NCBI RefSeq assembly: GCF_001746295.1
Contig: NZ_MJAH01000005.1
Coordinates: forward strand, 303,723 to 367,722
Reading direction: 5' to 3'
Length of the DNA: 64,000 nt
Origin: Streptomyces sp. LUP47B
GTDB taxonomy: Bacteria; Actinomycetota; Actinomycetes; Streptomycetales; Streptomycetaceae
Under the pieces are notes generated by a model. It saw only the letters and a program-made list of their open reading frames with translations, was not told the origin of the DNA and did not search any database. This document shows positions 24,601-33,900 of this stretch, piece by piece (within the stretch, counting starts at the first letter, position 1; the number at the start of each line of letters is the position of its first letter). A program made the translations under genes and the position numbers.

Positions 24601-27600
24601 CCTCCAGGCGGGTCACTTCAACGACTTCGTGCAGATCACGCAGTTGCGCGGCGCCCTGTACCGGGCGGCTCTGGACGCGGGCGAGGACGGTGTCCACCAC
24701 GAGGAGCTGGCTTCGGCGGTGACGAACGCGCTCTCCATCGAGCCGGCCGACTACACGGGCGAGAGCGACCTGCCGCCCTCCCTCGCCCGCAACGCCGCCA
24801 AGACCCTCCGTGACGTGATCGCGTTCCGGCTCTATCTGGATCTGGAGCGTGGCTGGCGTATCACGATGCCGAACCTGGAGCAGACCGGCCTGCTGGAGAT
24901 CGGCTACGAGGATCTGGACTGGGTGGCGGCCAAGCAGGACCGGTGGGCGGGCACGCACGGGGCGCTGCGCGACGCCGACCCGGCGCTGCGGACCGAGGTC
25001 ATGAAGGCGCTGCTCAACGAGATGCGCCGCTCCCTGGCCATCGACGTCTCGTACTTCCGTGACGACTTCGACTCGCTCCAGCGGGCGAGCGAGGAGCGGC
25101 TGATCGACCCGTGGGTGCTGTCCGCCGCGGACAGGCCGAAGGTCGGAACGGCCTATCCGCACCCCTCCCGTCCGGGCATGGACCGCTCCGCCCTGTTCCT
25201 GTCGGCGCGCGGCAAGTTCGGCAAGTACCTGCGGCGTGCGGACACCTCGTTCAAGAAGCTCGACCCTGCCGATCTCCAGCTGGTCATCGAGGAGTTGCTG
25301 AAGGTCCTGGCCAAGGCGGGCCTGGTGAAGGAGGTCACGGAGGCTCCGCAGCGCGCGGGCCGCTACCGCAGGTTCTCGGCCCCGGCCGCAACCGGCTACC
25401 GGGTGGCCGCCCAGTCCCTCGTCTGGCGTGCGGGCAAGGGCGAGCGGGGCACGCACGACCCGCTGACCCGCACCTACCAGAGCGGCGACGGCCCGCGCGT
25501 CAACACCTTCTTCCGCGACCTGTACAAGGACGCGGCGGGCGCCCTGTCCGGCCTGTTCGCGCGCGAGCACACCGCACAGGTGTCGCCGGAGGAGCGGGAG
25601 CAGCGCGAAGAGGCGTTCCGCAAGGCGGAGTTGAAGCTGCTGTACTGCTCTCCGACGATGGAGCTGGGCGTCGACATCTCCCAGCTCAACGCGGTGATGA
25701 TGCGCAACGTGCCGCCCACGCCCGCGAACTACGCGCAGCGCTCGGGCCGCGCGGGCCGCAGCGGACAGCCCGCCCTCGTCACCACCTATTGCGCGACAGG
25801 CAACAGCCACGACCAGTACTACTTCCGCCGATCGGAGCGCATGGTCGCGGGCGCGGTCGCCCCGCCGCGTCTGGACATCGCCAACGAGGACCTCGTCCTC
25901 TCCCACCTCCAGGGCATCTGGATCGCGGAGGCCGGTCTGAAACTGGGCCGGGCCGTCCCCGAGGTGCTCGACGTGTCGTACCCGGACACGGGTGACCGTC
26001 CGAACCCCGCGCTGGAGCTGCTGCCGGACATCCTGGCGGCCTCGCTCGACGAGAGCGCCCGGCGCCGCACGGTCGACGCGGCCCTGCGCGTCCTCGGCCC
26101 GCTCCTGCCCGACTTCGCCGACACCACCTGGTGGCACGACGACTGGATCCAGGACCGGGTGGCGACCGTGGCGGCCCGCTTCGACCGGGCCTTCGACCGC
26201 TGGCGGCAGCTGTTCCGCTCCGCGCTCGACGACCAGTACATCCAGAACAGGCGCCGCCTGGACTACAGCCTCACCGAGGGCGACCGCATCCGCGCCAATG
26301 CCCGCCGCCGGGAGGCGGAGACTCAGCTGAACCTGCTGATGAACGAGAGCGCCGACAGCAAGTCGGTCCTCTCCGACTTCAACCCGTACCGCTATCTGGC
26401 GTCCGAGGGCTTCCTGCCCGGCTACAGCTTCCCGCGGCTCCCGCTCGCCGCGTACATCCCGACCGTCGGCCGGCGCCGTGGAGACGGCGACTACCTCCAG
26501 CGGCCGCGTTTCCTCGCGATCCGCGAGTTCGGTCCGGGAGCGCTGATCTACCACGAGGGCGCCCGCTACCAGGTGACCCGCATCCAGCTACCGCCGGACT
26601 CCTCGGGCGAGCTGGCGACCAGCGAGGCCCGCCGCTGCGCGCAGTGCGGCTACCACCATGATCCGGAGCAGCTGGAGGACCGCTGCGCCATGTGCCACGA
26701 GCCGCTGGGCTCGGCGACGTACGGCCTGCTGCACCTGCACACCGTGTACACCACCCGCCGTGAGCGGATCTCGTCCGACGAGGAGGAGCGGCGTCGCGCC
26801 GGCTTCAAGCTGGAGACGTCGTATCGCTTCCAGGACCACGGCACCCGCAAGGGCCGTCTGAACGCGTCGGTCGCCGACGCCTCGGGCGCGCCGCTCGCCG
26901 AGGTGGCGTACGGCGACTCGGCGACCGTCCGGATCACCAATACCGGCCGGGTGCGCGCCAAGAGCGACGAGCCGGCCGGGTACTGGCTGGACCTCGCGGA
27001 CGGCCGCTGGATGAACGACAAGGACGCCTCCGAGGCGTCCGGCGACTCCAGCGAGCTGCCCGTGATCGACGCGGACGGCAACGAGCGGCGCCGCAAGAAA
27101 CGGGTCATCCCGTACGTGGAGGACCGCCGCAACATCCTCGTGGTCACCCTGGACGAGCCGCTGCCGGAGCCGGTGGCGCTCTCCTTGATGTACGCCCTTG
27201 AACGGGGCATCGAGGCCGCGTTCGAGCTGGAGGACGCCGAGCTGTCCAGCGAGCTGCTGCCGCCGGACGACGGCCCGCGCGACCGCATCCTGTTCACGGA
27301 GGCCGCCGAGGGCGGCGCGGGTGTGCTGCGCCGCCTCCAGGCGGAGGATGACACTCTGGCGAAGGCGGCCGTACGCGCCCTGGACATCTGCCACTTCGAC
27401 GCGGACGGCGTCGACCTGGGCGGCCCGCACCCGGACCGGCCGTGCGCGCTCGGCTGCTACGAGTGCCTGCTGACGTACGGCAACCAGCTCAACCACGCCC
27501 TCATCAACCGGCACTCGGTGCGGGACCTGCTGGTGCGCCTGGCGTCGGCGAAGGCCCGACGGGAGTCGCGCGGCGAGTCGCGCTCGGAGCAGTACCGGCG

Positions 27601-28003
27601 ACTGCTCGACCAGGTCTCCGCCGCCGACGAGCCGACACCGGTCGAGGAGGCGGCCAGGGCGGCCGTCGAGGCATCGGACAAGGCGGCATCGCCGACCGAG
27701 CTGGCGGCCCAGGGCGACTTCCTGGGCTGGGCGAAGGCGCGCGGCCTGCGGCTGCCGGACGAGCCGGGCTCGTTCCTCACCGAGGCGATGGCGACCCCCG
27801 ACTACGTGTACCGCCTGCCCGGCGTGAACGTGGCCGTCTTCGTGGACCTGCCGGACAAGGAGCAGGACACCTTCCGGGACGAGGACGCCGAGGACCGCCT
27901 GTTCAACGCCCGCTGGGACGTCATCCGCTTCGCCCACGGTGCCGACTGGGACGCCGTCGCCGCCGCCAACGCCCGCTACTTCGGCTCTCCGGCCGCCAAC
28001 TGA
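21662..28003 (+). CDS. Ser/Thr protein kinase fused to DEAD-box helicase with DUF1998 (DrmA/MrfA-like)
   Basis: A 2113-residue fusion. The complete kinase domain (about 1-290) has the glycine loop GKGNMGEVH, AVK lysine (about 44), HRDLKPAN (about 146), DFG (about 167) and APEQ. After a Pro-rich linker comes a helicase: Walker A TGTGSGKSLAY (about 455), FDELHTYRGRQGAD (about 577), and motif VI YAQRSGRAGRSGQ (about 1358). A CxxC pair zinc site (about 1659-1675) and a C-terminal CALGCYECLLTYGNQLNHALINR (about 1930) form the DUF1998 module. DISARM DrmA and MrfA share the helicase-DUF1998 layout, but the kinase fusion is unusual. GTG 21662 has GAGGGGAG upstream. It is first gene of a long directon. 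Confidence 0.9.
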   Translation: MSEGLLDGRFRMGHVIGKGNMGEVHRAEDLQAAEGTPERTVAVKTILRRRTGTRVDTGADLKATERFAREVRIMRRLDDVNLTRIVAGGVAHDQDGLPYLAMEFLNGETLRDLIAEERQLPVSWAAAIGAQVASGLAAAHAAEIVHRDLKPANVMLTQGGTVKVLDFGMGRIVDDPDEARLTSTGVSVGTARYMAPEQFEAKQVTQAADLYALGCVLYEMLVGVPPFTSESPFELATKHTRETPTPITLIRSEIPAEFVRLVDRLLAKDPAARPADAVAVRDALLPLAGQDGDMSRLPHWGALDPTRPLRTSAAQVPARRAGPPKPEPAPVTASGAGMDVFGLHRTLIRDYRSFTEGGTVIRDDRIAAFVEDDLNSKSQWPDPWLSLNPFFQSGGTVVELAGQKVLHEECARIFQARKTEGGTALDGRPLTLHQHQREAIDAAASGASYVLTTGTGSGKSLAYIVPIVNKVLHQRDAEGPNAARRVRAIIVYPMNALANSQLKELEKYLRDGYGAGREPVTFARYTGQEDDKKRKEIRDNPPDILLTNYVMLELMLTRPADRASLIKMARGLEFLVFDELHTYRGRQGADVALLIRRVREACQAQDLQCIGTSATMSTEGTLDDQKKVVAGVASTLFGTPVRPEHVIGETLVRATHDTPDAVPAERLNSPAAPRAYDDLVRDPLARWIETRFGLATDEATGRLVRQRPTKIEVAARELHERTGVAESQCAAAIRATLEAGSQARHPVTERPLFAFRLHQFLSKGDTVYVTLEDKLSRHLTRSYQLEQPGSGSKLLMPLAFCRECGQEYLTVWRTEKDGEVRYEARRDTSATGGRQGDGYLYVDHERAWPSNVQYAVDDRRLPESWLELDDKGQEVVKKSYRDRVPRAVTVDPRGREGSGELQAAFVPSPFLFCLHCGVAYEQTRGRDFAKLATLDQEGRSSATSLISASVVRSLKSVPEETLDKEARKLLTFVDNRQDASLQAGHFNDFVQITQLRGALYRAALDAGEDGVHHEELASAVTNALSIEPADYTGESDLPPSLARNAAKTLRDVIAFRLYLDLERGWRITMPNLEQTGLLEIGYEDLDWVAAKQDRWAGTHGALRDADPALRTEVMKALLNEMRRSLAIDVSYFRDDFDSLQRASEERLIDPWVLSAADRPKVGTAYPHPSRPGMDRSALFLSARGKFGKYLRRADTSFKKLDPADLQLVIEELLKVLAKAGLVKEVTEAPQRAGRYRRFSAPAATGYRVAAQSLVWRAGKGERGTHDPLTRTYQSGDGPRVNTFFRDLYKDAAGALSGLFAREHTAQVSPEEREQREEAFRKAELKLLYCSPTMELGVDISQLNAVMMRNVPPTPANYAQRSGRAGRSGQPALVTTYCATGNSHDQYYFRRSERMVAGAVAPPRLDIANEDLVLSHLQGIWIAEAGLKLGRAVPEVLDVSYPDTGDRPNPALELLPDILAASLDESARRRTVDAALRVLGPLLPDFADTTWWHDDWIQDRVATVAARFDRAFDRWRQLFRSALDDQYIQNRRRLDYSLTEGDRIRANARRREAETQLNLLMNESADSKSVLSDFNPYRYLASEGFLPGYSFPRLPLAAYIPTVGRRRGDGDYLQRPRFLAIREFGPGALIYHEGARYQVTRIQLPPDSSGELATSEARRCAQCGYHHDPEQLEDRCAMCHEPLGSATYGLLHLHTVYTTRRERISSDEEERRRAGFKLETSYRFQDHGTRKGRLNASVADASGAPLAEVAYGDSATVRITNTGRVRAKSDEPAGYWLDLADGRWMNDKDASEASGDSSELPVIDADGNERRRKKRVIPYVEDRRNILVVTLDEPLPEPVALSLMYALERGIEAAFELEDAELSSELLPPDDGPRDRILFTEAAEGGAGVLRRLQAEDDTLAKAAVRALDICHFDADGVDLGGPHPDRPCALGCYECLLTYGNQLNHALINRHSVRDLLVRLASAKARRESRGESRSEQYRRLLDQVSAADEPTPVEEAARAAVEASDKAASPTELAAQGDFLGWAKARGLRLPDEPGSFLTEAMATPDYVYRLPGVNVAVFVDLPDKEQDTFRDEDAEDRLFNARWDVIRFAHGADWDAVAAANARYFGSPAAN

Positions 28004-28033
28004 ACCGCTCATCCAGAGGACTTGACGACACAC

Positions 28034-30991
28034 ATGGCACTCACGTACTCCGCCGGTTCCCTGGTGAAGGCCCGCGGCCGCGAATGGGTCGTGCTCCCCG
28101 AGAGCAAGCCCGACCTGCTCGTCCTGCGTCCGCTGGGCGGCTCGGACGACGACATCGCCGCCGTGTTCCCGGCGTTCGAGACGGTCGACGAGGCGAAGTT
28201 CGCGCCCCCGGAGCCGAGCGACCTGGGCGACCAGCGGGCGGCAGGCCTGCTGCGCACCGCCCTGCGGGTCGGCTTCCGCTCCGGCGCGGGCCCGTTCCGC
28301 TCGCTGGCCGGCATCGCGGTGGAGCCGCGCGCCTACCAGCTCGTGCCGCTCCTCATGGCCCTGCGCCAGAAGACGGTCCGGATGCTGATCTCCGACGACG
28401 TCGGCATCGGCAAGACGATCGAGGCGGGCCTGGTCGCGAGCGAACTCCTCGCCCAGGGCGAGGCGACCGGTCTGGCCGTGCTCTGCTCCCCCGCGCTCGC
28501 CGAGCAGTGGCAGCAGGAGCTGCGCACCAAGTTCGGCATCGACGCTGAGCTGGTCCTGTCCTCGACGGTCTCGCGCCTCGAACGCGGCCTGGACCTGGGC
28601 CAGTCCCTCTTCGACAAGTACCCGCACGTGATCGTCTCGACGGACTTCATCAAGTCCCCGCGCCACCGCGACGACTTCGTACGCCACTGTCCCGACCTGG
28701 TCATCGTCGACGAGGCGCACACCTGCGTGGTCGCCGACGACACCTCGACGGCGTCGCAGAACCAGCTCCGCTACGAGCTGCTGCGCCGCGTCGCGGCGGA
28801 CGAGAACCGGCACCTGCTGCTCGTGACGGCGACCCCGCACAGCGGCAAGGAGTCCGCGTTCCGCAACCTCCTGGGCCTCGTCAAGCCCGAACTGGCCGAC
28901 GTGAGCCTGGATTCGGAGGGGGGCAGGAAGCTTCTCGCCCAGCACTTCGTGGCGCGCAAGCGAGCGGACGTACGCCAGTACCTCACCAAGGAGGACGGTC
29001 TCAGCGACGACTCCCTCGCGGAGCGGACGGCGTTCCCCTCGGACCGCTACTTCAAGGACGAGACGTACAAGCTGTCGCCGGAGTACCGGGCCCTGCTCGA
29101 CGACGCGATCGCGTACGCCAGTGAGCGCGTGGAGCAGGCGGGCAGCCAGGGCAGGCGGGAGGCACGCATCGCCTGGTGGTCGGCGATCGCGCTGCTCCGC
29201 TCCCTGGTGTCGTCCCCGCGCGCCGCCGCGCAGACGCTGCGGACGCGTTCGGCGGCGGCGATCGCCGCGTCGGCGGAGGAGGCCGACAAGCTGGGTGCCC
29301 CGCTCAACAGCGACGCGGCCGACAGCGACGCGATGGAGGGCATGGACGTCGCACCGGGCGCGGAAACGACCGAGGACCCACGCTCGTACCTCGCCGAACT
29401 GGCCGACATCGCGGAGGAGCTGGAAGGCCCGGCGAAGGACCTGAAGCTCAAGGCGCTGATCAAGCACCTCAAAGCGCTCCTCGCGGACGGCCACAACCCG
29501 ATCGTGTTCTGCCGCTACATCCCGACGGCCGAGTACCTCGCCGCCCAGCTGGAGAACGACAAGGACTCCGGCAAGCGCGGCCCGCTCGGCGCCCAGACCG
29601 TCGTGAAGGCGGTCACCGGCACGCTCTCCCCGCAGCAGCGCCTGGAGCGCATCGAGAAGCTCGCGGAGGAGGCCGGCGAGGACGCTGCCGCCCGCCGCGT
29701 CCTGATCGCGACGGACTGTCTGTCCGAGGGCGTGAACCTCCAGCACCACTTCGACGCCGTCATCCACTACGACCTGGCCTGGAACCCGACCCGCCACGAC
29801 CAGCGCGAGGGCCGCGTCGACCGCTACGGCCAGCGCAGGGACCAGGTCCGCGTCATCACCCTGTACGGCGACGACAACGGCATCGACGGCAAGGTCCTCG
29901 AAGTCCTCATCAAGAAGCACCGCCAGATCAAGAAGGACCTCGGCATCTCCGTCTCCGTCCCCGACGAGCTGTCGACGGGGGTCACGGACGCGATCGTAGA
30001 GTGGCTGCTGATGCGCGGCCGCGAGGACCAGGACGCCCTGTTCAGCGCGGACGCGTTCAAGGTGAGCACGGCGAAGCTGGACAGCGACTGGAACTCTGCG
30101 GCCGAGCGCGAGAAGGCGTCCCGCTCGCGGTTCGCGCAGCGGTCGGTGCATCCGCAGGAGGTGGCCCGCGAGGTCGCCGCGGTCCGGGAGGCGCTGGGCG
30201 GTGCGGGCGAGATCGACACGTTCGTACGGGAGTCGCTGGGCGCCCTCGGTGCCGTGCTCCGGGGGGAGGGTGAGGACTTCACGGCCCAGGTCGGCGGTAC
30301 GCCGATCGGCCTACGGGACGCACTCGCTCCGACAGTCGGCGCGGAGGTGATCGACAAGGACCGCCCGATCCCGTTCCGCGCGGACCCGGCGGTGGCGAGG
30401 GGCGAGGCAGCGCTCGTGCGTACTGATCCCGTCGTCGGGGCTCTCGCGTCCCACGTCCTGAACGCCGCCCTGGACCCCCAGGCCGACGGCGTCCGCCCGG
30501 CGCGACGCTGCGGTGTGGTCACCACGGACGCGGTCGGCACCATGACCACCCTGCTCCTGGTCCGTTACCGCTTCCACCTCACGCTGCCGTCCCGGAGTGG
30601 CGACAAGCAGCTCGTCGCGGAGGACGCGCGACTGGTCGCCTTCGAGGGCTCGGCCAGAAAGGCGGAGTGGCTGCCGCCGGAGCAGGCAAAGGACCTGCTC
30701 GACGCAACAGCGTCGGAGAGCACCGACCGCCACTACGCCGAGCGGACGATGACGCGCCTGCTCTCCCAACTCCCGGATGTGTACGGCTATCTGGCGACGT
30801 ACGGCGAGGAACTGGCCACCGAGCTGGACGCCTCGCACCGCCGGGTGCGCCAGGCGTCCGGCGAGATCGTCCGAGGCCTGTCCGTCACCGTGCAGAAGCC
30901 CGCCGACATCCTCGGCGCGTACGTGTACCTGCCCGCCGTCCCCGCCGCTGCCCCGGCCGTCGCCCCTGCTGCTTCTGGAGTGTCCGCCTGA
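28034..30991 (+). CDS. SNF2-family helicase, DrmD-like
   Basis: A 985-residue superfamily 2 translocase of the DrmD/HepA type. Motif I is SDDVGIGKTIEAGL (about 120-130), motif II IVDEAHTC (about 223), motif III TATPHSG. The C-terminal lobe has ATDCLSEGVNLQ and REGRVDRYGQRRDQV (motif VI, about 592), then VLEVLIKKHRQIKKDLGI. In class 1 DISARM, DrmD is encoded beside an adenine methylase, as here. It starts 30 bp after the kinase-helicase gene; TTG 28022 is an alternative start nearer the AGAGG. Its TGA overlaps the methylase ATG (TGATG), implying coupled translation. Confidence 0.88.
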   Translation: MALTYSAGSLVKARGREWVVLPESKPDLLVLRPLGGSDDDIAAVFPAFETVDEAKFAPPEPSDLGDQRAAGLLRTALRVGFRSGAGPFRSLAGIAVEPRAYQLVPLLMALRQKTVRMLISDDVGIGKTIEAGLVASELLAQGEATGLAVLCSPALAEQWQQELRTKFGIDAELVLSSTVSRLERGLDLGQSLFDKYPHVIVSTDFIKSPRHRDDFVRHCPDLVIVDEAHTCVVADDTSTASQNQLRYELLRRVAADENRHLLLVTATPHSGKESAFRNLLGLVKPELADVSLDSEGGRKLLAQHFVARKRADVRQYLTKEDGLSDDSLAERTAFPSDRYFKDETYKLSPEYRALLDDAIAYASERVEQAGSQGRREARIAWWSAIALLRSLVSSPRAAAQTLRTRSAAAIAASAEEADKLGAPLNSDAADSDAMEGMDVAPGAETTEDPRSYLAELADIAEELEGPAKDLKLKALIKHLKALLADGHNPIVFCRYIPTAEYLAAQLENDKDSGKRGPLGAQTVVKAVTGTLSPQQRLERIEKLAEEAGEDAAARRVLIATDCLSEGVNLQHHFDAVIHYDLAWNPTRHDQREGRVDRYGQRRDQVRVITLYGDDNGIDGKVLEVLIKKHRQIKKDLGISVSVPDELSTGVTDAIVEWLLMRGREDQDALFSADAFKVSTAKLDSDWNSAAEREKASRSRFAQRSVHPQEVAREVAAVREALGGAGEIDTFVRESLGALGAVLRGEGEDFTAQVGGTPIGLRDALAPTVGAEVIDKDRPIPFRADPAVARGEAALVRTDPVVGALASHVLNAALDPQADGVRPARRCGVVTTDAVGTMTTLLLVRYRFHLTLPSRSGDKQLVAEDARLVAFEGSARKAEWLPPEQAKDLLDATASESTDRHYAERTMTRLLSQLPDVYGYLATYGEELATELDASHRRVRQASGEIVRGLSVTVQKPADILGAYVYLPAVPAAAPAVAPAASGVSA

Positions 30992-33900
30992 TGTCCGCCG
31001 TCACCCGCAACCAGGTGTTCACCGCCGTCCACACGGTCGGAGGGCTGCTGCCTGCCGACATGCTGGTACGGATCTCCGAGGGCAAGGACGTCCCCGGCTC
31101 GAAGCCGGCCGACTACGGCCTGCCGTCCTCCCGCTCGGTACGCGACGAGGCCGAGCGCAGCTGGGAGTACCTGAAGCCGCTCTGGCGCGAGCTGCGCAAA
31201 CACCTCCCTGAGGACCGGGAGACGGGCCTGCCGGCGGCCGACCCGACGGGCCGCGCCGAGGCCGACTGGCTGGCCCCGCTCTGGCGGGAGCTGGGCTTCG
31301 GCCCGCTGACGCAGGTCGGGGTGGTGGGCATCACCGCCGACTCGGACACGGAGAAGAAGTTCCCGGTCTCCCACCGCTGGCGGCACGCGCTGATCCACCA
31401 GACGGCCTGGAACGCCGACCTGGACAAGCGCCCCGGAGGCGCGGGCACGGTCCCGCCGCAGTCGATGCTCCAGGAGTGCCTGAACCGCGCGGAAGCCCAC
31501 CTGTGGGGCGTCCTGACGAACGGTCGTCAGGTGCGGCTGCTACGCGACTCCAACGCACTGGCCACGGCGTCGTACGTCGAGTTCGACCTGGAGTCGATCT
31601 TCGACGGTGAGCTGTTCAGCGAGTTCGTGCTGCTGTACCGGGTGCTGCATGTGTCGCGGTTCGAGGTGGCGGAGGACGCACCGCCGTCCGCGTGCCGTCT
31701 GGAGAAGTGGCGTACGGAGGCCATCGCGTCGGGGACGCGGGCGCTGGACCAGCTCCGCAAAGGCGTCCAGGATGCGATCACCGCGCTGGGTACGGGCTTC
31801 CTGCGGCACCCGGAGAACACTGCTCTGCGGGACAACGTCCGCCCCAAGCCTCTCCAGGCCGCGCTACTGCGACTCGTCTACAGGCTGCTGTTCGTCTTCG
31901 TGGCCGAGGACCGCGACGCGCTGCTGTCCCCCAACGCGGACTCGCAGGCACGCGAGCGGTACGAGGCGTACTTCTCGTCGGCCCGGCTGCGTGCGCACGC
32001 GCGGAAACGGCGAGGTACGGCCAACGGTGACCTGTACGAGGCCCTGCGCATCGTCCTCGACGCCCTTGGTGATGAGGCAGGCCGTCCCGAGCTGGGCCTG
32101 CCCGGCCTCGGCGGTCTGTTCAACGACACGGACGCGGACGCGCCGCTGCGTGGGCTGAAGCTGTCCAACGAGGCGTTGCTGACGGCCGTACGGCACCTGT
32201 CGCAGGTGCGGGACGGCAGCTCGGGGCGCTGGCGGTCGGTGGACTACCGGCACCTGGACGCGGAGGAGCTGGGCTCCGTGTACGAGTCCCTGCTGGAGCT
32301 GGAGCCGAAGCACAGCACCGCCGACCGTACGTTCATGCTGGTCGAAGTGGCCGGCAACACCCGTAAAACGACGGGCAGTTACTACACCCCGTCCTCCCTC
32401 ATTGAGTGCTTGCTGGACTCGACTCTGGACCCGGTGATACGGGACGCGGTGAAGCGGGGCGAGGAAGCGGCGGCGAAGTCGGGCGCGGCTGACCCGGCGG
32501 ACTCGATCGTGGATGCGTTGTTGTCGCTTACCGTGTGCGACCCGGCATGCGGCTCCGGCCACTTCCTGGTGGCTGCGGCCAGGCGTATCGCCAAGCAGGT
32601 GGCGGCGGTACGGGATCGCAACCCTGAGCCGACGTTGGATGCGGTGCGGCATGCCTTGCATGAGGTCGTCGCCCGGTGCATCTACGGCGTGGACCTCAAC
32701 CCGATGGCTGTGGAGCTGGCCAAGGTGTCGCTGTGGCTGGAGGCGCTGGAACCGGGCAAGCCGCTCGGTTTCCTCGACGCCCACGTGAAGCACGGCAACG
32801 GGCTGATCGGTGCGACGCCGAAGCTATTGCAGGCCGGCATTCCCGACGACGCGTTCATCGCCACCGAGGGCGACGATAAGAAGCACGCCAAGGCGCTGGA
32901 GAAGATCAACCAGCAGGAGCGTGTCGGGCAGGGCAGCCTCTTCGACCTCGGCGACGAGTCGGTCCAGGTCGCCAACACCGCCTTTGCCAGCGGGCTTCGG
33001 TCCATCACGCTGGCCCAGGCGGAGGAGCTGGCGGACGTACGCCGCCAGGAGGAGGCGTACGAGGAGTGGGCCGGTTCGTCGGCGTACCAGCGTGCCCGGC
33101 GGGTTGCGGACGCCTGGTGTGCGGCGTTCGTGTGGTTGAAGACGCCGGAGGCTCCGCGCGCGGTGACGCACTCAGTGTTCAAGGCACTGGAGGACCCGAG
33201 CGGCGGAGGTGTGGCTGCGGAGACCCGCGCCGAGATCAAGCGTCTGCGCTGCCAGTACAACTTCTTCCACTGGTACCTGGAGTTCCCTGAGGTCTTTTCC
33301 GTTCCCGAGAACGGTCAAGGGGTGGGGGTGTCCCCTGCCACTGGTTGGGCTGGCGGCTTCGACTCCGTAGTGGGTAACCCGCCTTGGGACAGCGTGGACT
33401 TCCGCGAGCAGGAGTTCTTCGCCCAGCGGTTGCCGGAGATCGCCGAGGCTTCAACAACGCTGCGAAAAAGGAAGATCGAGGCACTCAAGGATTCGCCTGA
33501 CACCCTGCCGCTGTACAAAGAATTCGAGGCAGGCAGGCGGAAGATGTATGCCGAGAGCCATTTTCTGCGGCGCTCAGGGCGAGTCCCTCTGACCGGTCAG
33601 GGCAATCTCAACACGTACTCGGTCTTCACAGAGACAGACCGGATACTGCTCGGGCCAATGGGACGGGCAGGCGTGATTGTCCCGACCGGGATCGCTACAG
33701 ACGCACGAACGCGGCATTTCTCCGGCGATCTGGTGCAGAGTGGGGCAATCTCAGCGCTTTACGACTTCGAAAATGCCGCGCCCATTTTCCCAGGCGTGCA
33801 CCGGTCTTTCAAGTTCAGCATTCTGGCCATGGTCGGCCGTTCCCTTCGGGAACCGGCAGCCCAGTTTGCGTTCTTCCTGCACGACCCCGCCGAACTGGAC

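Noticed and set aside
21614..30151. Very long open frames antisense to the kinase-helicase and DrmD-like genes (1646 and 1187 codons).
   Set aside because: High GC content at third positions opens antisense frames in Streptomyces. The translations are low-complexity, lack domains and ribosome binding sites, and oppose clear coding sequence.
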